From Branchiostoma lanceolatum (Eukaryota; Chordata; Leptocardii; Amphioxiformes; Branchiostomatidae): 64,000 bases of DNA. The DNA lies in contig NC_089726.1 in assembly GCF_035083965.1 (NCBI RefSeq), positions 11,599,501 through 11,663,500 on the forward strand, read 5' to 3'. The first letter of the stretch is position 1. Every line of letters starts with the position of its first letter. Positions 54,793 through 64,000 of the stretch are shown here, piece by piece. The position numbers and the translations under genes were made by a program. Under the pieces are notes generated by a model. The model had not been told where the DNA came from, did no database searches, and saw only the letters and a program-made list of their open reading frames with translations.

Positions 54793-56510
54793 TTACTAGC
54801 AGCTTTTCTCTGGCTTTTACAAGTAGCTTTTCCAAAGGTGTTGGTAAAGCATTTTCATTCCCCTGATGGGGCATTTGCTTTGAACTAGAAGTGGCCTCTC
54901 TAAGCACCATCTGTTTTGGATATCCCCCTGATTAGAAAACTGGATGTGAGGATACAATCCCAGGGGAAAGGGGGTATTGTTGCTTTTTGTGTAGCTAGGC
55001 TGTGCTAAAGGGGTAAAGGGATCCATCAGAGATAGGATTGTGTTGGTAAGGAGGTTGATCAACTGGACTGATTGCTCTGCCCTTTTAAAAAGGCTCTAAA
55101 ATCTTTACCTTGATGTATAGATCCATTTTGAATTTTGGGTTGAGCCAAGCCGGTGTTTTTCACTTTTATTTTCCAAATTGGGATAACCCCAACCAAGCCT
55201 GACCAAGGCCGTACCCAACCTAGTAACCCTTTGTGATTTGTCCCCAGGGTAAGGGATAGAAATTTCTGCTGGTTCGGTTTGTTTGTCTTCATGGATTTTC
55301 CAGCATGTCATTGTGTAAACAGCAGTGTGGGGCTGATCAAAGAGGAAAGTAAACTTGTCAAAGAATGTGTTTGCTGCCTGTTGTTGTAATTTCTGTGCGG
55401 TACAATTGTCGGCGTTCTTTGACCACAGCGGAATTACAGGAAGTCTGTTTCTGTTCCGCTGTTAGATTTGCTCAACGTCTGAAATGAAAATTCAGTGTCC
55501 CTTCTCTTACTTATTGTAACACAGAAAAAGTGTGAAAAACAGTGGTATGTGATGATAGCAAGTGATAAAAACATCTGCCACAAACAATGTACTGATAAAA
55601 CATACAATATGACAAGATCAATTTGAACCATCTGGTTGTACTGATAGTGTTATTAGAGGAGGTCATAGCTTGTAGGAACAGCAGAAACAAGATCAGATCA
55701 GTCCTTGGTCACTTCGATCTTTCTCCTTTTTTTCTGACTCGTATGTTGGTGTATTAAAGGATGTATGTGTATTCAAAGATCACTCTTCTAGTTGTTGTTG
55801 CAGTTTTATTTATTTTTCCATCAGAAACACATTGCAGGAAGTGCCCTTTGTACAAGTGGGAGGAGTCTGTGGTGTTTAGATAAAATATGAGCTGTGAAAT
55901 CTTTTATCAGGGCAGCTCATTACTCATGAATGGAGATGATCTTGCCCAATTGGCTTGTCAATTGCTCTGTGTGAAAGGAGTTCATAAAACAGGACAATAA
56001 ATGGACTTCCTTGTGGGGAATGTCCCTGTTTATGTTTGGTGTGATTTGGGTCAGCATGTGTGAGGATTAGGCAAGATAGTGTGAAGGGACTTCAGCAAAC
56101 TTGTTACATGTTCTCCAGGAACTTGTGGCTCAGTGGTGTTGACACTGATCTGTTGACTGTTTGTAAAGCTAACCCTGGAAGAGGAAACCAAGCCAGAAAA
56201 TGGTGGAGGGGTCCGGGAAGAATTCTGCAATCATTGCAATGCACAAATCTGAGAGAGCATCATGTGATAGATGGGTGAATGAACGCAGCTGATTTGTCAC
56301 AATATCTTTAAGTCCCCTGGGATAGCCTCCATATTTGGGGACATATCATGCTTGTTTTCTCTGGAGACCCACATGGTTAGGACAGTTGGGATAACCCACT
56401 TCCACCCCTCACCAAAAAATGTTAACGGCCAGTCAGTGCTGAAGCAGAGAGGTCCAGATGTGGGGTGCTCCTCTGAAGTAATGGTGGTTAGGCCCCTTCT
56501 TCCCCCCCAG

Positions 56511-56597
56511 CCATGGACTTACCCCCCTCGGAAGTGCGCTTCCTCCTGGAGGCAGAGAAGCGGAAGGCAAGGAGGCGTGCCAAGTTGTCGTTTCGGC
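56511..56597 (+). CDS. Candidate cassette or alternative first exon in the SRGAP intron
   Basis: A strong acceptor (CTTCTTCCCCCCCAG|CC) and consensus donor (TTTCGGC|GTAAGT) bound 87 nt that stay open in one frame. Phase is 1 at both ends, the same as the intron after the first SRGAP exon, so it could be included without shifting the frame. It contains an ATG at 56513 and reads MDLPPSEVRFLLEAEKRKA, then a basic run (RRRAKLSFR). The sequence is GC-rich and codon-like, unlike its surroundings. It resembles no srGAP segment I know. It may be a lineage-specific cassette, an alternative start, or an exon of another gene lying in the intron. Confidence 0.45.
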
Positions 56598-59500
56598 GTA
56601 AGTCCACCGACTTTCTCTGTGCTTTACTTTACAGTAGACTAGAGGCCAGCAGCATGTGACGTAGTCATGGTGCGTAACCCCGTGCAGCTACTGAAGCAGA
56701 GAGACAACTGCTGTCTATTTTCTTCAGTATCTGGTCTTGATCTGCTATGTTTTGTCAGTTACCCCTCCAGCTTGGTTTGATTTTCCATAAGAATATATCT
56801 ACTTCCTGTGGTAAAACTGTGTGAGTCCAGGCTGAGGATGCAGCTGTTTCGGTTCTAACCCAAGTATAAAGGCAGTGCAAATACTTTCTTTGTGGGATAG
56901 GCCTTTCGCCATGAACAGCTGGCTCTTGAGAGCACTATTTCAACACGTTCAGAGCGCCTAGATTACAGCTTGCAGTATTTCCTTGCAGTTCCAAATGAAA
57001 GGAGCAGTCTGGAAGGAAAAGGAATTAAATCTGGCAGGGCAGCATTCTTCCCTGATGCACTGTTTACTTATCTGGACATAGTTAGAAGCAGAGGGAGGAA
57101 GATCACACAAACTGTCTGCAATACCAATGTATAAGTGTCCTTAGTTAGTGAAGACGGGGCTAGGCTGATGTGCTATTTGAGTAGGAGAGTCCAGTGGTTA
57201 ATAAGGACAGACTGGTGGGCAGTGTTTATCTAAGGGATGTTTTATGGAAGAGTGTGCATGCTGTCCCTGTCATTTGGAACTGTTGCCAATTTTAGAGTCA
57301 GGGGAAATATGGGGGGATCCTCCTTACTGCCAATTAGCCCTGGGACTATTAATGATCCTGCGTTTCTTTGATATTGGCATAGCTAAGATGCCAGCTAAGC
57401 TGGTGCAATCATGGTTTGTGAGGAGTTTGTGTGAGCCTCAATTAATCCGTGCCTGTCCATTTATAGAGCAGTTCTCCCCTTGCTTTACATGCTGGTGTGG
57501 TGGCAGTGGTTATGGATGGTTCCCTTGGTACTGCCCATGCTAGAGTAGAGCCTAGAGGCATAAACCAGCTTTTATGGTGTCCCATCAAGACAGGCCATCA
57601 AACCAGAAGTTTAGTCATCCAACTTTGATTGTATGAGATGTGGCTATACCTTTTAATTACTATAGCTTGAGGGTCAAGAGCAATTTTTGTTTGTTGTCCT
57701 AATGGGAAAATTGCCATGGAACAGCTCACAATAGAGACCTAATTTCGGTGTGAAGTTGGCGTGACCCTTGTCCCCCATGGGTCCGGTATAACCACCCATT
57801 TGATTTCCAGGTCCAGTGCCTAATCAGACTGTTGGGTATTCTCCCTTTACAAATTGTGCAGACCTGCCTGTCTCTGTGGGTCACTCTGATGGAAGGCCTG
57901 GCTCATCTGGGTTATCTGGGCTATCTTCAATTTCTCTCCCTTTGTTGGGGTGGATAGAAACGTCCAACTACAGCTAGCCATGGTGCCAGGGGTTTTATGT
58001 GACTAGACACCATGGCTAGGTCTTGATTACCGAGGTAATGACATTGATGGAAAAAGCTAAATCTTTTGTTTGAGAGAGGTATGAACTATTTGTGATGTCC
58101 TTGTCAGGAAGTTCAGTAAGGTTAGCAAGTTTGATGAACATGCCCTTTATCATTGTGCATCTTGTAAAACTAAAAGCATGTAGCAACAGGTAAGAAACAC
58201 AGTCTTATCAGCAGCATTAAGATTCAGTCCATCCCTGCAGCCGTTAATGCACATCCAGAGAAACGCATTACTGTAGCTGTGGTGAAAAATGTCCCAACAA
58301 CAATATAGGGATTTATACCATCAGACAAGACAATATCTCACAAAAGAGGGCCCCTGAATACGTCATGAGCTTCCTGATGAAATTTTCCATGCCCCGTTTT
58401 TCTCCAGACATCACATTTTTACTGGCCAATCAGACGAATAACTGAGAAGTATATTTCTGTCAATATCGGAATTTAAGGCAGTTTACTGACTTCATTGATG
58501 TATATTTTTCTACCATTCAGTGGAAACACTGTGTAAACGAAAGTTGAACCAACTATAATATTGGGGTCAATGGGTGTGTTTTTCATCATCTCCTTGATGT
58601 GAACATGGACTTGGCTGGAAGTGGGGTTGAATATTGGGTCAGGTTAAATGTGGGGCCTGTAGGGCCCCTTGTGTTAGAACTGAGTGCTTTCTTCCATGTG
58701 ACAAATTACACTATCGCCCAATACAAGTCATGTAGTCTTGGTCAGGTCAAGCTAATTTCACGCTCACACATTGGGTACCCCAAAGGTGAAAGGGCCATTG
58801 TTGTGTATTGTTTGTGTGGGGTATTGTCCCTGTACAATTACCATAAGGTTAATTTGCTTTCAGGAGAGGGATTTTCCAAAAGCCCTGTTACAGGAATTAA
58901 AGTATGTGACCTGCATAATTTATTAGGAGCTTACTATGACTATGAATGGCACATGCGATGGATGTGTCCTATTGTGTGTTCCGGTAAATATTTGAAATTA
59001 TACAGCTGCTGGCATCAAATGTTAATTTTTGTCATTAAGCTTAAGTTAATTGTATATTGATGACTAGGATAGGTTTTATACAAAGATACTGAATATGTAT
59101 TCATATATATATATATGGGTTATTGACTTGACATGCAAATGACAAGAACTTGAAGAAGTAGATCTATAAACAAGGTCTTATTTACTATACACTGCCAGAA
59201 CGCCATATAGTGGAATGGAAGAGATTTTCTTTATCACATTCGTGACTGGAAAAATCATCTCCTTGACAGGTATACAATGTGAGTCGAGACAGAAAGGAGA
59301 CATTTATGGCATCCCCCACCCTCCCTGTCTTGCATGTGTATTGTTGTTCCATGTACGTACGTACCTGTCTTGTTAAATGGTCAGAGGCACCAACCAATAT
59401 TTTGATTCAATGTTCACTGTCGTTCCAGTCCCCAGTCCAGACCCTAACTGAAATTGACCAGTTAGATTGTAAAGCTTTAGTGTTATTGGAGAGGACAACT

Positions 59501-59755
59501 GGTCTTGATCTATGTCTTGGTGACAGTGAGGATACATCCATACATCTGATATGGGGTCAGTGCCATACCCTTTATGCTTGGAGGATCTGTTTCATGAACA
59601 CTGCCCATGACGTATAATATATGATAATTCAGATTGGACACATAGACCTGTCTACAGTTATTCTACAGGCATAATGATAAGGGTGAGAGTAGGACAAAAT
59701 GTTAAATACCAAGTCAACCTATGCTGAGCATTGTCCTGACTTGGAAGCTTTTACT

Positions 59756-59940
59756 GTAATTTGTGTAAATGCATTTGAGTTCGCGTGGTTTTTGTTTCGC
59801 GCTAAGGCGAAAATGGAGTGTTTGCGGTGGTTTTAAGTTTGCAGCAATACTATAGTCACATACTGCTTCAGTATTGGACAAAAATGTTTGCGGTGGTTTT
59901 AAGCTTAAAACCGCAGCGAAAATTTCTGCATGTACAGTAT
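59756..59940. repeat. Inverted-repeat element with GCGGTGGTTTTAAG motifs
   Basis: TGTTTGCGGTGGTTTTAAG occurs twice in the same direction (59820-59838 and 59886-59904), and the second copy runs into its own inverse, CTTAAAACCGCAGCGAAAAT. The outer parts (TACTGTAATTTGTGTAAATGCA at left, TGCATGTACAGTA at right) are weakly inverted. It looks like a small MITE; no target duplication was found. Confidence 0.5.
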
Positions 59941-61275
59941 TTATTTTTCAATTAAAGGCCACAGTTATGGTCGTTAAAATCATTGTTCTAAGGAACTAAA
60001 TATGCAAATTACCAAATGCAGTAGTGTGTTTGAAAACAGAAAACTACTAGGAGATAGCAAGCAAGCATATCAAAGTTTGTACAGTGGCGATATACTATAA
60101 TTTCTGGACTGAATGCAATGAATCAACTGCCAGTAGGTACCCATTACACACAAGCTAACCAGCCATCTGACAGATATATATGGAAATTCTGAATCTGAAC
60201 GTGTAAGTAATATCCAGCCTGGAAATTGAAATTGAATCCCAAGTTTCATCTGCTTTCATAGTTTGACCTTGATGCATGATTTGGTTGACCCCAGAGCTCG
60301 GAGTGATGAAGAAATTGGACATGCATGGCCTGTTGATGATGAAATACCAAGTGCAGCGTGGGTAGACTTGAGTAAAGCCTCCCACCTAGGAGCTGATGTA
60401 AAATCTTTACCTGGCACCTTGCCATACCATCTTCATCTGACTTTGTATGAAGTTGATACCCTTTTTGATGGCAAGTATAATATATCTCAAACTGTAGAAG
60501 GCCTTTCCAAGGTGATTGTTACGACTGGGAGTTGATGATAAGATGCGAAGTATAAAAAGGTGTGACTCCAGATACATGAAGGTTGTTTGAAGGTGCCAGG
60601 AGGGAGGGGCATGCTGATGATAAGTGAGTGGCCAGGGGGTGTCAATGACCTGGCCAGAGGAGGGTGACGCACTGCCTCACTATGGTCCAGATGATCCATT
60701 TGTTGTTCCACAGAAGAAAGTAGCCAGTAACCACAGGTTTTGCACGGTTTTGGGCCCTCTGCAACTGCCAAGATTTATAGAACTCTCACCTCAAGCACTC
60801 AGGGACTGCAAGTGATGCTCTAAAGAGGCTGGCAGGAGACACTACAAGACTTGATGTGCTGATGTGCATGCTTCCTGTGTTGATTTGATGACCACTGCTG
60901 GAGAGTGGACAAGATGGTTTGAAGCGAGCTCTCCTCCAGCCCTGCCCACCACTGAGAGGATATCATCTTTCATGCTCCCTGGGTCCTGGTCACAAGTAGG
61001 ACAAAGGAGGTTGTGCTTGACAGCACTGTTGTTCCTGTGCACAACTCAACAGGCCACTCCAGTCCCACTTGTCCCAACTAGAAACAGTTTGTTCCTGTCT
61101 GCAGGGGGAAGTTTTACCCCTGACCGTACAAAACATGATGTTGTAAACGGAGTGGAGTGGACGACGGTGTGAGGAGGAATCGATTTTGGGCAATTATCCA
61201 ATGTCCGAAGCAGTGCCTGCATCATCACAGTTTGGGCAGCACCTGTGAGCCAGGCCGGAGGGAAAAGGAAGAAGC

Positions 61276-61330
61276 ATGTACTTGTGTGTGCTAAACTCGT
61301 ATCCAGACCAGGACAAGCAGTGTTTCCTCG
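61276..61330 (+). CDS. Candidate alternative first coding exon (weak)
   Basis: ATG at 61276 opens 55 nt ending TTCCTCG|GTAAGT, phase 1, and encodes MYLCVLNSYPDQDKQCFL. The phase equals that of the SRGAP first exon, so it could feed the same downstream exon as an alternative N-terminus. The region before it (61230-61275) is GC-rich. Only the donor, the phase and the codon-like content support it; nothing resembles a known srGAP start. Confidence 0.25.
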
Positions 61331-64000
61331 GTAAGTGGTCAGTCACACAAGGGTAGGCTGACAGTCTCCAGGTGACTTCTTGGGATAATTTTGTTACTTT
61401 TCGTTGTGTACTCAGGATGACCTATTTCCATAGAGCTGTTTACCAACGGATTTTCTGTGTGTTCCCAAAACAAGTCAGAACTGTGCTGTTAGGAGATTAT
61501 GGTGGTGGCTCAGGGATTTTAGAAGCCAGAACCACCAGATCCCACCTGCTAAGTACAATAATAAACTTGAAAAGTCATGTGATATATCCATACAGCTGTG
61601 TTCTGAGATGGGTTCTAGCTCTTATGAACCTTGTGTATCCATCTGAATGGTGAGAAATTTAACCATTCTTGTACAAGTTGATGGTCTTTCAATATGGAAA
61701 AAGTCTATTCCAATTTTGCTGTAAATTTCACTTAGCAGATATGTGTTCTAAAGTGCATTGATTTAGTGTACAAGTTACACATGTAAAACCTGACAAATTA
61801 GTTGTCAACAGACTTGGCACTGGTTGCAAATATTACTGAAGGCAGAATGTCCCGAAGTTCATTCACTGTTCTTGTGAAATTGTTGCTGGTAGAATGATAG
61901 GTACAGTAATGAAGCTGTAGTTTAGATAGTGTATTGCTATGCAGTAATGCAGACTAATCAGACTTCGCTGATTTGAGCAAGTTGGTCTGTAGTTTTGCTA
62001 ATCCATCTGGTGGTCATGGTAAGTAATGAAGGATTGATTGAAAGCTCATATTTAGTCTATGCTGTGAGTGTTTAGGTAACCTGTTTCTTTCTCAACTTGT
62101 AACAGTAGTTTCTTTCCATATGTTGAACCCATGCCCATGTAGGTCTTGATTTGTAACTCTTTCATATCTGGAATCCTTCCAGCCAGACAGTAGGTGACAC
62201 TGGATAGCTGGGACACTTAATTTTTGCCAGCTTTGTGGGCGCTCAGTGGTACATATGGACGTGTTTCGAGCAGCGTAATTGTCATGTCCATGGTAACATA
62301 GGATGATTGGTGCACGATAGAGTTTCACCTTGTCAAATTTGGATGCAAACCTTCCCTGGGAGGTTTTCAAATTTGCAGACTTGGTAGATTTAGGCCCATA
62401 GGATCGAGAGGTGACCATCACCATGGATTATCTGAACAGTCCTTGTCATCGTTTCACCTGGAATAGGAAGTGGGGGAAAGGTAGGCTGTCCGCTGCACTT
62501 GGTAAGGACTTGTTTCAGTGCTGTCATTAGTGGTAAGAGCTGCGAATCAGAAGGACATGACTAGAATATGATTCGCCATGTGGCATATGTGAGAGTTTGA
62601 TATGCCCACTCTCAAAGTGGAGATTATCTTAGTATCTTCGGATGTTTCTCAGATAAACATTAGCTAGCAGGTATTTTGTTATGTCATACAGATGTTTTGT
62701 TTTCCTTGAATCGTCTGACTTTTCCTGTGATGTTTATGTTATGGTTTTGATACATGTCTTGGCGTTGCGCCATTGCCCTTGGCAGTGCTAGCATACAGAT
62801 CGGATATTAGACATCCAGGTTTGGTCCTTGGATTTATGTATTGAACAGTTTCTTTTACATGGAGGGATGATCTTAAATCAATTCTGTTTCTTGAAAAAGT
62901 TATCTTTTTGTTATATTGTTTAGATGATTTATTGTTTGGTATGTGGAACCATAAGCAAGCTTGAGTCCTCTGTGTTGGGAGAACTAACAGCCTGGTTTGA
63001 GACTGCATTGACTTTGAAATTGATTAGCACAATTTGAAGTTTAAGTTGAGATATGATAAAGGACAAACTTGTATGTTTCCCCAGACAGTACAAACTGTAG
63101 CAGACTCAAACATATGGTCTGATTCTCTTTGTCACTGTTAGAAGAGGCCAAACTATAAAATTGGCATAGTCTAAACACTGCCCTAGAACGAGGAAATACG
63201 GTTGGATTACAGAGAAAGGTGTGACAGCCAAATGATAGGGTTTTAGGTGCTAAGGAGAATCATTTGGACAGGTTCACAGGATATTTTCACACTCTTTGTC
63301 TGGGACGACCTCTGATTATGGTAGGTCATCCTTGGTGGGATAATCTCTTCAAATTGTCTACTCAGCTTCTTCTTCCTGTCTTGTACTGCATGATGAGTAC
63401 ATGTTCCAACTACTCCTGCTTATTCAGATTCTCTGCGCATGGAGTAGTGGGTTCCTGAATTTCCCAGGGAGCTGAAAAGTTCACCATGTCTGAAAGAAAA
63501 ACTCTCAACTTGTTAGCTGGGAGGAGAAGATGCTCTTCAGGGATTGGTTTTCAATTAAGAAGATGTAACTCAATATTCCACAGCTTGTTATTCTCTGTCT
63601 TGAACATGGCCAGAAGGCGGAGTCCTTTGTTTGCACATTCCTGCAAAAGTTGGTGCAGCTCCAAGAAAGACATTAAACTAATAATTTTTGTCATGACTGA
63701 AGGAACGAAAAAAAGATGTGCGTTTCCTGTGATAGGGAGGGGGCATCCTTTCTCGACTCTCCTATTTCACATTTTCATACAACTGGCGTTTCAGGGAAAC
63801 TGTTGTCAGACTCAAAGTGATTTAGGGAAATTTTACGTTTACCACCTTTTTCATTATGACTGATACCAGTAGGTTTTAGTACTTTTACCTTCTCAAGTGT
63901 CAAACATCTTTTTCTGTAACTGTATAAGGATCAGACTGCAGTCAGGTTTACTGATGATAGCTTATACCACAGCTCCCACCTCAGGGAAATTGCCCTTATC

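Larger units (their letters stand above)
45477..64000 (+). other. SRGAP: Long first intron of SRGAP (presumed)
   Basis: After the donor at 45477 no exon of the F-BAR, RhoGAP or SH3 domains is seen to the end of the window, so the intron is at least 18.5 kb unless one of the candidate exons below is used. The sequence is AT-rich and mostly featureless apart from the transposons and candidate exons listed separately. Stretches 45.5-47.4, 47.7-50.9, 51.8-54.2, 54.8-56.5, 56.6-59.7 and 61.4-64.0 kb hold nothing I can name. Confidence 0.6.

Noticed and set aside
60263..61172. Several 90-100 residue frames suggesting a gene or retroelement
   Set aside because: No reverse transcriptase, nuclease or other motifs; frames do not join across splice sites.

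Overview
The window is animal nuclear DNA. Genes are split into short GT-AG exons, intergenic DNA and introns are full of small inverted-repeat transposons, tRNA-derived SINE pieces and simple repeats, and no bacterial gene organisation is visible. Gene content and style point to a chordate, most likely a lancelet (Branchiostoma); the species is an inference.

Layout. 1-4 kb: a decayed TPR gene (minus) and three copies of one fold-back transposon family, one nested inside another. 4.05-8.3 kb: an eight-exon gene (plus) with a TATA box and a 261-residue secreted, amphipathic-helix-rich protein that I do not recognise. 12.0-16.7 kb: a five-exon gene (plus) for a 173-residue protein of unknown function. 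18.8-27.5 kb: a sixteen-exon gene (plus) for a cyclic-nucleotide-binding-domain protein, CNBD2-like, 682 residues. 28.6-34.2 kb: THUMPD3 (minus, nine coding exons, one only 14 nt), with a 1.8-kb inverted-repeat element in intron 2. 34.7-38.3 kb: RXYLT1/TMEM5 (plus, six exons), divergent from THUMPD3. 40.5-44.9 kb: FAM72 (minus, four exons), with a 1.1-kb transposon in intron 2. 45.4 kb to the end: the first coding exon of an SRGAP gene (plus), divergent from FAM72, then about 18.5 kb that is best read as its first intron, holding transposons and two candidate alternative exons.

The strongest biological signal is the order THUMPD3 - RXYLT1 - FAM72 - SRGAP. In human, from general knowledge, THUMPD3 lies beside SRGAP3, RXYLT1 beside SRGAP1 and FAM72A beside SRGAP2. 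The window therefore looks like the single pre-duplication locus from which three vertebrate SRGAP neighbourhoods descended by genome duplication and differential gene loss. Both divergent pairs have short shared promoter regions (about 0.46 and 0.55 kb between start codons).

Exon structures were built by hand from splice consensus, reading phase and family resemblance. Every listed junction keeps the frame, but none has been tested against transcripts.
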